Program-made: the position numbers and the translations under genes
Part shown: positions 45,786 to 57,870 of the stretch, one piece after another
How positions within the stretch are numbered: the first letter of the stretch is position 1
How the letters are laid out: the number at the start of each line of letters is the position of its first letter
Source of the DNA: Mimachlamys varia
Taxonomy: Eukaryota; Mollusca; Bivalvia; Pectinida; Pectinidae
Length of the DNA: 64,000 nucleotides
Direction of reading: 5' to 3'
NCBI GenBank assembly: GCA_947623455.1
Contig: OX392533.1
Coordinates: 34,160,229-34,224,228 of the forward strand
The notes under the pieces: model-generated
What the model saw: the letters and a program-made list of their open reading frames with translations, nothing else
The model's database searches: none
What the model was told of the DNA's origin: nothing

Positions 45786-46951
45786 AGCACAAAATGACTT
45801 ATTATCACTGGTTGTTCCCTATTACATGTAGTTTTAAAACATGTTTGTTGATTTTATATTTACATTTGCGCTGCAACCCATTATATGAACATTTCCAGGA
45901 AAAATACTTTTCATAAAAGGATGAAAGCAATGGTTCTCGAGACGTAGCTCGTGGTTTAATTATGACGTCATAGTTCAAGCTTGTTCAATGAGAGTCTTGT
46001 AGCGTCGCTGCGAATATTGTCATTGGCGCCAATTTTATTCAAGCTGGGCTGCCGCGCCAATGTCGTTTAAATGACGACACATACATTAACGCAGGTTATA
46101 AACTATTAATTAGAAAAAAAATACAAATGAAGTTAAGCAATTGTTCTATAGTAAAAATGTAAATGTATGGATAGAATGTCATTTTTTTCAAACTTTTATA
46201 GTGCTATGAAAGGTAAAACAATGACTTTCAATCCTGATATAAAGGATTGCACGCCAAGAACGATGTTAAAATTCGTATGAAATGGAAAGTCTACATCTCC
46301 CCGTATAAGAATATCTAGTTGAGGAATGGTTGAATATACAAACAGACAGTTTAACACTCCCAGAGTAGGTACAAGCAGCTCTTAAGAATTACACCAGGCA
46401 ATGAACGTGTCTCAATCGAAACAGTCATAATTGATGGAGCAATAACTATGTTATAAATTTAAGTCGCCTGTAATTTACCTGCTATATTGCACATTGATTT
46501 AGACTTTAACTGAGTGAGCAGTTAATTATTGCTTTGTACAAAAACACTTGTTTCAGATATAATTAGCATATTTTCATAAATTACGAAGAAAATGTAACAC
46601 TTCTTTATAATCGATTTTAAGTATTGAGTTCATGACATATCGCTGATATGTTTTCTAACAACCGGTCCTATGGTATGATGTACATGACCCGTTACACATA
46701 AACATCGATAAACAGGTGTGCCATACCTACACAATGTCAAACGGAAACGTGACAGATCGTGCCGTGTCTTTCTGTGTAACACTGGCCAATATTGACTCTG
46801 ACTGGCCGTCACTTCTCATACTACATGGCACCATTGCTTTGTGACCACTTATATACGTCATACCGACGTCACCAGTGAGATCCCAAGACGTATCATTGTA
46901 TACCATCAGCATATGATATTAGTTACTGTAGTTAGTTAAAAGGGGCCGCCG
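45786..46951. other. Non-coding with a motif-rich patch
   Basis: TGACGTCA at 45963-45970 and the palindrome TTGGCGCCAA (E2F-like) at 46023-46032 lie within 70 bases, followed by CGCGCCAATG. No exon follows that I can support. The remainder is AT-rich. Confidence 0.4.
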
Positions 46952-47160
46952 CGGTGTCCAGGTGGTTAAGAGTGCCCGACTTTCTGCTTCCACAAGCCAT
47001 TCGCCTCTTGGTCGCGGGGTTCGAAGCCTTCTCGGGAAAATCGCCAGGTACTCGTCGTTGGTCGGTGGTTTTTCTCCGGGATTTCCGGCTGTTCTTCTCT
47101 GTTAAAACCTGGTACGTTCTTTAATGACCACAGCTGTTGATAGGACGTAAAAGAGAAACA
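46952..47160 (+). mobile_element. tRNA-derived SINE (S2) with intact box A and B
   Basis: The head GCCGCGGTGTCCAGGTGG includes box A TGGTTAAGAGTG. Box B GGTTCGAAGCC is a perfect match at 47018-47028, with normal tRNA spacing. Then come GGTTTTTCTCCGGG and the tail CTTTAATGACCAC, GCTGTTGATAGGACGTAAA. Internal Pol III promoters mean it could be transcribed. It is about 210 bp; target duplication not found. Confidence 0.8.
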
Positions 47161-47814
47161 TCCAGAAATTATTTATTTTGTGTGTGTACAATATGTATCT
47201 ATCCATCGGGTTGGAGGCATGGAGTCCTCAAAACATCAACCATCGCACCCCACCGGGGGCGAAATGAAATATAAAGGTATTCTGGTGAGTGCAATCTAGG
47301 TTATCATTATACTGTAATTAAGCTTTATAATCTAATGAACATTTCACGCATTTCTTATTATTACTTTTACATGTTTAGCATTCTCCACGCGACTTGTTTT
47401 GCAAAAGGTCATCTGATTAGTCAACACAACTGTTAGCAAACTGGATCGTTTCATCAGAGCTGCAAAGCTGAACATATATAACCCCGTAATAGATTAGCAA
47501 AGGACACATATTTAGTACATATTTAAAAATTAAATACATCAATATGTATTGCATTGAAATGAAATTACATTTGTATCGAAGCTACCCACCACACAAATAC
47601 ACATACATTTCCGCCTTGTTATCAGATTGTACTGTGCCAATAATGAGTATGGAGCATAGTGTTTTGTTTTCCACATATTTGCATACCAGATGTGTTTGTG
47701 ATTAACACAATGGCCACGTAGCCTAAGACTTTATTTACGTCCGCAATATTAACAGCCGAGGTTATTAAGAACGACCCCGCGGTGACGAGATAAGGGTGTG
47801 TCTGTGTTGACATG

Positions 47815-47965
47815 CGCCTGTCTTTTTGGGAGGAACGGTACAATGTACGTATGTTCCTGTAAACCTTGACTTTAAAGTGCTACTACACTGAAGTATACTG
47901 CCGAAGGCCCCCAGCAGAACACCTCACCTGGTCCCATTATACTGACAATGGGTGAGCCAATCGCT
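47815..47965 (-). mobile_element. S1 SINE body fragment
   Basis: The plus strand shows CTTTTTGGGAGGAACGGT, ACTGAAGTATACTGCCGAAG, GCCCCCAGCAGAACACC and ATACTGACAATGGGTGAGCC, the S1 body reversed. Confidence 0.7.
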
Positions 47966-50821
47966 CCTTTCCCATACTGAAAACTATATAAGCATCATTA
48001 TAGCCAAAATACTATGACTATCACATGTGTACAGTATAGCCGTTGATTGTATTCAGTTTTGTTTTTGTGAAAGACAGTTCCAGAACATAAAGAATGAGGA
48101 GAATCGGTACATGTATAACATTCTTGAGAACCCCGCAAATTCAAATGTACCACTCTAAAACTTATGAAAGATCCACAGTGGTAGCATCACTCCCTCATAG
48201 ACCAAGCTTGGAAACAAACACTAAACCGAAACACGAGTTATATTATGTATGTGCCCCACATTTTTTTGACAATAAAAATGAAAATTATTACAGGTCATAT
48301 TAACAGTAAACCAAATAAAAATAAATTTACACACGACTTATCAAAAAAAAAATAGAAAAAGGTAAGCCCCGTTCACTGAGAAATGCAATATCCAGATGTT
48401 AGATCCGTTTGATTATTTCGATAATGGTATTCTATCTGACGGTCGTTCTCGATAAATCAGATATTTGAACCTCATTCGAAGAACAGTCTGTGTGCTGCTG
48501 TATAAATGCCTTGGATACCGTACCAGCCCGACTCTACAGGAGGGAAACAGACACGCCCATATCGCCAGAATCTGTCAGCATCTCTCCTCAAGTTGTTTAT
48601 GTGACAAAAGTAAATACACACAAGCCAGATAATACTGAAGGAGATTACGGATCACGGAGGAAGATGTAATGGGGCTTTATAAACTGGAAAACGATCTTAT
48701 CCGGAGATATCATATCCACATTCCAAAATACAAAACGTATACCCTTTAGACGGATGGTTTACAATGCAGTTCTTTTAATGATTAATATATTCTTACAAAA
48801 TACGAGCAATATTTTCCATTCAAGTTTCAGTTTCAAGGATATACTTACAGTTTTGACAGTAGCGGAACTCTTTTTCTTCTCATTTAAACTTTGAATCGGC
48901 ACAACAAAATGTCATATAGAGCAGAAGGGTAAGAGATTATGGTTTTGGGCCAAAACAAGAAACTAAAAGTAAAGCTTCCGCAGAAATGTATTTGAGAGGA
49001 TTTGACAAACAAGAGTTAATGAAATGGCTTCAGCGCAATATCGTTTTCTTTTCAAAACAAATTGAAGATAAAAACATAAGGGGAGAACCTAATTTTGTAG
49101 TGTCGCCGTCAAACTCCCATATTTATCTAGCAGATGAAAGTCACAATAGTTCACGTACCCTGTTTTGTTTTACCTGTACACAGAAGACAATCATCCGAAG
49201 TTTAGATGTAACCTTAATTTGAGAATTCATCATTTGTTAACTTACACGAAAGAGTTGAGACCGATTTCCGAGTCAAGACAATCAGAGTAGACACTTACAT
49301 GAAGACAGGGTACGCATATAAATATATTTCACGCGTGTTGCTAATTTTTGTAGAAAGCCAGCAATATGACATAGATTTTAAAAAGGAACGTTTATCTTCC
49401 AGCATAAATCTAATGCTCGCTAAAATTAACTAATATACAGCGACATCGACATATTTTGTGCAGAGTTAGACGTTTATATAACAATGACAGGCCAACCTTT
49501 GGAGAGTTTAACCGATAGGAATCTGTAACGGTGGGAGACCTGGACTTATTCCCGCCATGTTATCGCTGTTAGGGGTTTATCAGCACGTGGCTGTCAGACA
49601 AGTGACAGGCCGCACGTGCCGACAGACAGTTCCGTTAGGTACGCCTTGGGTGCAAGTCAACCGGAAACCAGCACACACTCGTACAGGGAAACGACGCGTC
49701 ATCTACATACTCATCCGGACGGAAAATTACATAAGTCTGGCAAATGAAGTAAACATATGCAGATACTTAATCCTCTAACGGAAAACAAATATGAATCAAA
49801 AGGGGAACTTATGTGTAGTTTTGGTTCTGATTTATACTAATATTTCTGGGTGAAAATGAAGTGAACTGGAAGCAGCTTTCTCTTCTGTTATTATTTTATT
49901 CTCGTTCTCCAAATCACTGACAGGAAACAACAAAAAGCGAAATGACTCCCGAGACAGACGGAGAACGACCAGTACCGTCTAGGAGCTAAATGTACATATA
50001 CATTACATATGAATGACATGATTCATGATAAGACGCTGAATATAATTTGAGAGAACTCGTGAGCTGTATTCTGTAAAGTGTAAACTTATTTCTAGACCGG
50101 TGTCTAAGGACATTTCACGCGTTTCGGGTCTTTTTCTTCAATTTTTAACAAAAGATAACAAGTTTCATGTAATTATGTAATTACCCTTTAAAAGTGTTAT
50201 TTTTAGCCCGGATGGAATAAAAAATATAGGCTTAATAATGGAAAGAAGATAAAATGGACGAACTAGTTGTTTAATACGTTTTCTGTTTAATCAGGAGATG
50301 GTCACCAAATATCTTTGTTGGAAGAAAAAATTCATATTTTTAACATTAAAAGAAGAACCATGGACTTCACAATATTCGCTTAATTTGCATAGTGTTGTTG
50401 TCAGTTTTTTTTAAAAAATACTTTTTGAACATCGCTGTTATGAATATGAAAAAAATTGATTTACATAAACGTACATGTACATGTACATCTCAAATTAACA
50501 GGAGGTCTTCTAAGATAAAAATGAAATGTTTTTGTTTATGTTATCAGGTTATTTACTTATCGTTGCACGTCCGGACATACACGTGAGTAACATGGCTATC
50601 GTCCATACAGAAGCTTTCAGCCTCGGTTGATCACGGTATTTTGACATCATATCGACAAGAGCCTGAGGGTCGATGAGTTCATAAGGTCAACATACTTTTA
50701 TCTTTGTACATGTACTTTGGCCCCTGGGTATTTACCCGACTTTACACTGCATGCAAGGGCTGCGGGGAGCGGGGATAGAAATCACGGGCTGGGAGGGGGT
50801 ACTTTATAAGTTACGGCATTT
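47966..50821. other. Non-coding, nothing recognised
   Basis: No supported exon. An imperfect hairpin with an E-box CACGTG in each arm lies at 49583-49619. Short open frames such as 49557-49778 have no family signature. Confidence 0.45.
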
Positions 50822-50920
50822 AACAAGATCCACACTAGCCATTAACATCTTTTTTGTCCGAGGCTCGGTTGTAAACGGAAGAAGGACGTAAAGCCCAACA
50901 ACAAACAAACAAGATCCACA
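50822..50920 (+). mobile_element. Short SINE tail insertion with perfect 13-bp target duplication
   Basis: AACAAGATCCACA occurs at 50822-50834 and again at 50908-50920. Between them is a 73-base insert with the SINE tail landmark AGAAGGACGTAAAGCCC and an (AACAA)-like end. The perfect duplication indicates a fairly recent, heavily 5'-truncated retroposition. Confidence 0.75.
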
Positions 50921-52734
50921 ATTTCGCATAAGCACTGCCTGGAACTGGAGTTCGGCAACAAGGAGCGGGGATCGAAATAAAATGTTAGGGATGGCCGGGC
51001 GCGGGGGAGGGGGAGAGGGGAGGTGCGTACGAAACATGTATGACACAACACAGAATCTGTATTTTCACATAATCTACGGTATCTCCATATTACACGACTT
51101 TGATTAAAAACTGTAGAGGAGGGCCGCGGGATTGCGTTTCTGATACCGTCAATAATTCGAAATTAAATGTTTATCATATACATGCATAACATGTACGGCG
51201 CTGGTGTATCTCTGTGGTTACTGAAAAAGCAGCATAGATACAGGCTGTACATGTCTAGATAATGGATGTGAAGAGAAATGATATGAAGTCGGTAAAAAAT
51301 CACATGGTTAAAGGTTATTAACTGATGTTTTTATTTCTTCATCTAACGCAAATTCCATCTCCTAAAAACAGCAAGAAATATTTTCTCCTGCAGGAAAAAA
51401 AATCGTGTTTCTCTTTAATGTGTAAAGTTGGTGAATCGCAGCGAAAAAAATGTGCAAAGTAAAACAAAAACAACAGAAAACCATCTATGTTCATACGTAG
51501 ATATTATGTATTGATTTCTTTATCAACTTGGCGATTCCACGTCTTTGTAATAACATAGTCGGGGATTCAAAGAATTCGTGGCAAAGTATTTAAATGCATG
51601 TTACTTACGCTGTGTGCTACGTATACATAACATGCATACCTTACTATTTGACTAATGGCACCTAATTTAACAACAGCCGAACTTGTAAAAATCTGTTAAC
51701 AATGTAGTTATTTTACTAATTTATTCTTTAACTTCATATCTTGTAAACAGATAGTTTTCATGCTTTTCATACTGAAAATTCGTGAAACATGTAATGTCTT
51801 CATCAGTTTAGCTTTATACATGCTACATGTTCATATACGTAATTGAAAATTTAGGCTCACATTAACTTAATATACTTTGTAAGTAACGCGTTACATTAAG
51901 CAGGAAGTACATCTTACATTTTTTAAATAGATGATATAAATACATCAATACAACCTTTAAAGATACCTACTTCCATGTACAATGTACATTTGTCAAACTT
52001 GAACATCGTAGTTTCAATTTGATATCGTAACATATCATTTCATCATACATCAATGTATCTAGACAGGGAGATACAATGTACGAAAAAACGGTACACATTT
52101 TTTCCTTGTACTTTCGCCATACAGAAGAAAAACAATATAATTCGCAAACAGAATGATTCAGTCCTACCTCTGACTCAAATGTCATACCCCCCCCCCGCCT
52201 TCTTCCTTCTAACCCAGCATCGCGCTCGCAGTCTATTCTTATCCTTAATCCTAAAATACGAGACGATATGTTTGTTTCACGTCATGTCAACATCATAAAC
52301 ATCGACCATGAAGTAATATTGCAACTAGTTGTTTATGTAAAGACTGGGTGTTTAGAAAAGAGAAAAAAAACCGTTTTCTTTTCAGCACATATATTGCCGA
52401 ATACCAAGCATTTTCCGGAAATGGGAAATATTTGGAATACACATCCAAAATGGCGTTCTGTTTTTTTTGTCAAGCGTGAAGCTTTAATGGAACTTGGCGT
52501 CAAAATAAAAACCCACTAACATTCTGCCTTTGTTATGTACATGTAGAACAAATAGAAATTTTCATAGTGTGTTCATTTATAAGAAACATTCGTTCAAGTG
52601 TATCAATTTAATATATGGTAAGAACGAAAAACAGCGTGTCGGAGTGGAAGTAAAGTATATAATTATAAACTGTATTTATTTTACAACAAATATGGAACAA
52701 GTTATCTAACTTAAATATTAATCACTCTTGTTGG
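50921..52734. other. Non-coding, nothing recognised
   Basis: AT-rich, with purine-rich patches (51001-51020) and a C-run (52187-52196). No exon is supported. Confidence 0.45.
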
Positions 52735-52890
52735 TCCGGATGTAAGCGCGCAAGGGGTCTTACTGTCGGAGGTACCGGAGAACCAGGAGAAAACCCCCGT
52801 TGTCGGGCAGGCGACCCCCTGGAAGTGAAAAGAAGTAATTCGTGTTATTGGGGGGATGGGGTGTATACGGCGTCCTCGTGGTTGTTGAAC
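52735..52890 (-). mobile_element. SINE fragment (S2-like head and middle)
   Basis: The minus strand reads GGGTCGCCTGCCCGACAACG, GGGTTTTCTCCTGG and TTCTCCGGTACCTCCGACAG. This is the characteristic middle of molluscan tRNA-derived SINEs and comparable to TTTTTCTCCGGG at 47071-47082. Confidence 0.5.
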
Positions 52891-53069
52891 TGTCAATAAG
52901 TAATTTTCTGCACTTTATTTTCACGGTCAGATTCGATATAATAATTTTGATTTTTTTTAATTTATTGACATTCAAGCCTTCATATTTACTTAACCGTCAT
53001 GAATGACTTGATTTTATGCTTCTCAAACACGTCTTAAAACAGAAACAGAGGGTCCGACGCTTTGTTACT

Positions 53070-53330
53070 TTGTTTTAATTCAAACAAATTTTATTGATCA
53101 TGACAATCAAGGGATGAGGCACAAGTTCTCACAACTTACTATAGGCCCTCTCCCAACAGTATGATATACAATAAGACAACACATGATGACAACATTTAGA
53201 TATACAATCATTAATATTCAGGTATTAAATACGATAAAGAGTGGGAAGATAATACAAACAGGGAAAAGGGAAGCAGGGAGAAAGACAAAAGGGGAAATGT
53301 GCAGTTGAAGAAATTATCCACTAATTGTTT
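53070..53330 (-). mobile_element. LINE-type 3' end fragment, longer copy
   Basis: The plus strand TTCAAACAAATTTTATTGATC, CAAGGGATGAGGCACAAG, ACTATAGGCCCTCTCCCAAC matches 45701-45785, then continues with A/G-rich sequence. On the minus strand it ends with AATAAAATTTGTTTGAATT. No reverse transcriptase frame remains. Confidence 0.5.
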
Positions 53331-54249
53331 TCAAACCTCTAAGTTGATTTAATGAATATTACAACAGAATTTATGATAGTATCATTTGAGTAGAATGGCA
53401 GATCCTCGTCACCCGGCCCATAGCAAAGTACTTTGTGTATCGTTTGGTCGTGGATACCGTCAAAGTATGTTTAAATTAATTCAATTGTTTAACATATTTA
53501 ACATGAACGAACTATCCAATCTTAGTAAATTTATTGGTATTTGTTCAGCATTAGAAAGAAGAAAGTTAATGTCAGTGTAAGTCCAGTATTATTTTGTACC
53601 CTCATTCTATCCGATTATATACTGCCTGAATTGTTTGAATAAATGCGTTGAGTGATTCTGAGAGTGAATATGAATTATGTGTGAGAGGTTAACGTTCACA
53701 TGTTTGTGAATGTACTCATTGTATTATGTCTTATATGTACATGTACATGTATGTTACTTATGTTTTCTTATGCGATGAGTTGTAAAACTTAAGCAAATAA
53801 TGACTCTCAACCGTCGAATATGCAGGGTGATTATAAGAAGCGGAAGGTCCCATCACAACACCAAATAAAAAATGTAATGTCCTCAGTAAGCAGGGCTTTC
53901 TTGAATTTATGACTTTTTAAACGTAAATATTTTAGCGAAGTTCGCGCTGAAAACACTCATTATATTAAAATTGTTGTGCTAGTTACTGTTCATGGGTATT
54001 GCTGTCGGCAGCAAGTATTTTAAATGCGCTAATTCCTCATTTCGCTTTTCTGTTTTGATTTAGTTATACGCTAAAAAGTAGAATGCACCAAAATAAGTAC
54101 GTTAAGTTCTTACAAGTACCTTGTATATTTGTCTGTTAACATCCATCTCAGCTGTATTGTTGTATGTGTGATTTGTGACATAGTTCAAAAGAATTAATGA
54201 CAGAGAATGTTACGGAGGAGGTGCTTTATAAGACGAAATGGGAAGTACA
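53331..54249. other. Non-coding, nothing recognised
   Basis: AT-rich; a small frame from ATG 53395 to 53580 has no family signature. Confidence 0.45.
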
Positions 54250-54312
54250 CTGTCTGACTGGGATTTGAACCCGTAATCTCCGAAATATAGCCGTCCTCAC
54301 TAATAACTATAC
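54250..54312 (-). mobile_element. tRNA-like SINE head remnant
   Basis: On the minus strand TGGTATAGTTATTAG (box A-like) and GGGTTCAAATCCC (perfect box B, 54260-54272) stand at tRNA-like spacing. No matching 5' acceptor stem is present, so it is not an intact tRNA gene. Confidence 0.5.
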
Positions 54313-54663
54313 CAGGGTTGCCAACTATCTATCCAAATCTGGTTCACTACAAAGTACATTGATATTCCTTCCTATTCATTTCCATTCTCAATATTTGCCC
54401 CGATGAACGAAAAATTATTATTATTGACAATTGAAAATTACCCGTACGACTAAAAAAGCACGCGTCTGCCTTAAATCTGTATACACTTTGCTAATTTTGC
54501 TTGTAAATCAAGGGGGGCTTTTTGCTCCAATTTCATTTCAAATGTATAAAGCAATTGGTGGGTCAATTTTACAATTGTTTTAAACTCTTTTCTTAGCGCT
54601 TTTGGGTTTTAGAATACATACAATATATGATATAACTGTCAAAGTTCAATATACCCCAACTAG

Positions 54664-54794
54664 ACATAAAACCTGGATACATGCGCAAACGGATCACCAT
54701 ACATCATGCGTCGTACGGACGCTGATTAAACATCAAACCTGGGTACATGCGCACACGGATCACCATAACTCAAGCGTCTTACGGACGCTGACAG
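54664..54794 (+). repeat. Tandem duplication, 2 x 66 bp
   Basis: Units at 54664 and 54730 share ACAT(A/C)AAACCTGG(A/G)TACATG, CGGATCACCATA and TACGGACGCTGA, with about ten differences. The open frame across them reflects the shared period, a multiple of three. Confidence 0.75.
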
Positions 54795-55177
54795 TTACAA
54801 GTTCATGCATTAAAAACAACGCTCTTTGATTGATGTACCAGCTGCCATTAATGATATGTTTCACGCTGTACCTGGAGATCGGAGAGGTGATCAGGGGCAT
54901 GACCATGGCATTCATCAGTCTGACAATCAACAGATTCTTTACGTCAAATCACCGTATCTGTCTGGACACATGTTTACTGTTTGTTTTGACCACTGTTCGG
55001 GTCATCTGGAGATCGGTATTCCTTAACCTGCAGATCATTACTCTTGACCGTGACTAACGATATACTGCCCTCATGTCAACTGTCATTGCTAAAGCCGTCT
55101 AGGTTTTCGTAAATAACATCTTTCGAGTACTGTACAAAGATCGGAAGTATTTCCTGTTTTCCGAAATAAAATTATCT

Positions 55178-55533
55178 TTATAATAATAATAATAATTCGA
55201 TGCTCTTATATATCGCTTTATAGCGACCTCTAGAAAGCCGTCTCAAATGCAGTTCATAATTTTGTATCCATGGTTACAGGGCCAACCAGCCAATATCGTT
55301 CCCAACTCCCTGGGGAGCATACAATCGGTGCTGCCATTTCTGCACTCGCAGCTAGCATTCTACAATTTCTAGCACTACCCAACCATGTGCCCCCTTTACA
55401 GCTGAGTAGACTGCAACAAGCAGATTTAACATCTTGCTCAATGATACAACACAAGTGCCGTGACCGGGACTCGAACTCGCATCCCTTCTATCACGAGCCC
55501 AGCGTCCAAACCACTAGACTAGCGTGCCTCCGT
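55178..55533 (-). mobile_element. tRNA-derived SINE with (ATT)n tail
   Basis: On the minus strand the head has box A TAGTCTAGTGG and box B GAGTTCGAGTCCC. A body of about 250 bp follows (AGCTGTAAAGGGGGCACATGG, CTGGCTGGCCCTGTAACC), then GCGATATATAAGAGCATCG and an ATT microsatellite tail (plus strand 55181-55198). Head, body and tail are all present, so this is an essentially full-length copy. Confidence 0.8.
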
Positions 55534-56921
55534 AATCATACAGTTTATATTTGAAGCGGTATGGAACTGACCAAGTGCTGTATGTCAAACAATATGTAAC
55601 TTAGACTTGACGATTGGAGTTTGTTTTGTAGTACTATTGTAAAACATAGAAACTGACAATTTAATTTGTGTGTATTTTGCGATCTTTTGGGGTAAACTTC
55701 GCAGTACGACTACCAGCGCATAGACACAGGACTTATACGTGGTGAATTTTGCGGCCATTCTCGATATATATGGACCATCATTAAACGTCATTCTGATATA
55801 CCGGTCAAAGAAATTTAAAACAAAAAAGTTTCCCGAGTCTAAAAATGGAGTCAACCTGACGAAAGAGTGTGCAAAAAGGCATAGCTTCTGCAGAGGAAAC
55901 CTTTGTTTCCAACTATCCTCTAAAAACAGGACATACAAAGTATTACAAACGTTCCATATATCCTAAAGTTTATCCCATTTCGACGTTTAAATCCATGTGT
56001 GTATTTCAGGTCAATATAGTGTATATGTATGTTTCCTAGACGATGACGTGCGCAGACATTTAAGTCTCTCTGTCTGGTCATTTTGGGTGTGCTTTGTTGG
56101 ACACTTTCTAATTTACCGTCAACACCGGAAACACACCATAGGCTTCACCAATATATTGTTATGTTGTACATTAGAGTTTCCGGCGTTACGTCAGTATTAA
56201 GTAACGAAGCTGCCCATAATTATATCCTAGTGACATTAACCTTACATATCTCTGTACACAAAAACTGGCAGGAGTTCAATGTATTGTTGTAATTCTTTGA
56301 TGACAAAGGACAGTCTCACTGAACTAAATGTCAACAAACGAAAAGGAAAAAAAAACAAACGTTCACTTGTACATCAAATATGGCTATATTTGGATATATA
56401 TTCTTGTACAATAGTTTAGGAGGGTTAGAGTTATAAAACAAAACCTGTTACGAAAGATTTGAGATTTGTTTTGCATGTATTACCAGAAAACAAATCTTTT
56501 TGGTTGAAAGTCACTGAAATCTAATAATATAGACTTCCATCCGAAAGTTTTGTTACAAACGTTGTGTACATATTAAGCCATTAGCCAACCAAAAATGAAC
56601 ACAACTAATGCAATTTCCTAAAGATGGCATTTTACTTAAAAATACCAAAGTCCTGGAAGTTGCAGGACGGGTCAAGAGAGGGGTCTATTTTGAAAATGTT
56701 CAAAAATAAGTAAAAATAGTTTTTCGTTCATTGCACAATTAAATGGAATGAATACAATGGGATCCACTGTAGAAAAACAGGGAAGAAATATATTGTTGAA
56801 CTGTAAGTAACAAAAAACGTGAAAATGCAAAAATACTGCATTTTGAAGATTTTAATTGTATCAAAAACCATACATACATGTAGTTCAAAATAACAAAACA
56901 TCGTAAGCTGTTAATTATAAC
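55534..56921. other. Non-coding, nothing recognised
   Basis: AT-rich. A 117-codon minus-strand frame (55585-55938) is about the length chance would produce in a window this size and has no family signature. Confidence 0.45.
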
Positions 56922-57204
56922 ATAAAAATATTAATAGTAACACACGAAACACAAATGACAAAGGAAGACAAGAAGAACGGCCACAGGTATTTCTGGCTAG
57001 GCGATTTGGTGCCGGAGATCGTGAGTTCGAGGCCCGGATAGGGCACGAGTCAAAAAATGTCTTCCTTGTCTTTTGTGTTTCCGTGTTACTTATAATATAT
57101 TAAACACAATGTATCATATACACTTAGTGTTGTTGATCCGAAGGTTAAAATGCGAATTTCCTGTCGTAATTGTACCATGCTTGATATAAAAATATTAATA
57201 GTAA
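56922..57204 (+). mobile_element. SINE-like insertion with 19-bp direct repeats and inverted arms
   Basis: ATAAAAATATTAATAGTAA occurs perfectly at 56922-56940 and 57186-57204. The 245-bp interval starts with ACGAAACACAAATGACAAAGG, which pairs with CCTTGTCTTTTGTGTTTCCGTG (57064-57085). Between the arms lies a tRNA-like segment: TGGCTAGGCGATTTGG and GAGTTCGAGGCCC (box B-like). The long perfect direct repeats suggest retroposition. Confidence 0.65.
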
Positions 57205-57353
57205 TACATACTTCAAAACTGGGTTTTGCTCAATTTCAAAGCGTTTGCAGAAAAGATGTATTAGAACTTTTGGATGGCAGTGTAGATTTCACTGTAAATA
57301 GTCCGTTACACTTTATTTTCATTGCGGATTGTCTTTGCTTTTCAATAACATAA

Positions 57354-57425
57354 AGGTGCCGCGGTGGCCGGGTTATTAAGGTGTCTGACCTCTGGGGCCG
57401 GAGTTTAGGGTCTTCCCGGTGCATT
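57354..57425 (+). mobile_element. S2 SINE head fragment
   Basis: GTGCCGCGGTGGCCGGG and TTATTAAGGTGTCTGACC match the head of the S2 SINE at 46952; it ends within the box B region (GGAGTTTAGGGTC, decayed). Confidence 0.6.
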
Positions 57426-57639
57426 TTGACCAATATATGAACCAAATTCACTAAGATTTCATGTAAAAAAACGAAAAACAGTCTGGCTTTCGTAGATGTA
57501 ACTCAGCATTTGACAATATCCTCAGCGTACTTTTGTTATTTGAACTTATAAAAACTTAATAATTGTGCTGTAATGGCCCCGAAAACGATTTCTAATTAGT
57601 TCCCTCTAATTGAAGTTAACTATAATCAGACTACAATAA

Positions 57640-57870
57640 ATCATATTTAAACTATATGAAATTAGTTCTTCATGCTTATTACGTATGCGAAGTTTGATGA
57701 CAATCGGATCAGTAGATATTTAAATAAACTGATTACATTACCACGGGACGGGATGGGACGCAACGGGATGAGACGCGACGGGACGGGACGCGACGCGACG
57801 TGGCGGGACGGACACGGGTAACACTATATGCCCCCCCCCCCACATTTCATGGCGGGGGCATAAAAAGTTT
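57640..57870 (+). mobile_element. GGGACGG/GGGGGCATAA interspersed repeat, copy 3, expanded pentamer
   Basis: It has TTACGTATGCGAAGTTTGATG, CGGATCAGTAG and ATTACATTACCACGGG. An expanded run of GGGAC/GCGAC pentamers follows (about 57744-57812), then TATGCCCCC...GGCGGGGGCATAA, the terminal hairpin. The pentamer tract is much longer than in copies 1 and 2. Confidence 0.65.

Noticed and set aside
54833..55057. 74-codon hydrophobic frame that resembles a membrane helix pair
   Set aside because: No flanking splice sites that convince, no known family; hydrophobic composition is common in AT-rich frames.
55440..55533. Intact tRNA gene (minus strand)
   Set aside because: Box A and B are present but the acceptor stem does not pair well, and a SINE body and (ATT)n tail are attached, so it is a tRNA-derived SINE.
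55585..55938. 117-codon minus-strand frame with hydrophobic segments
   Set aside because: No splice or promoter context, no family signature, chance length.
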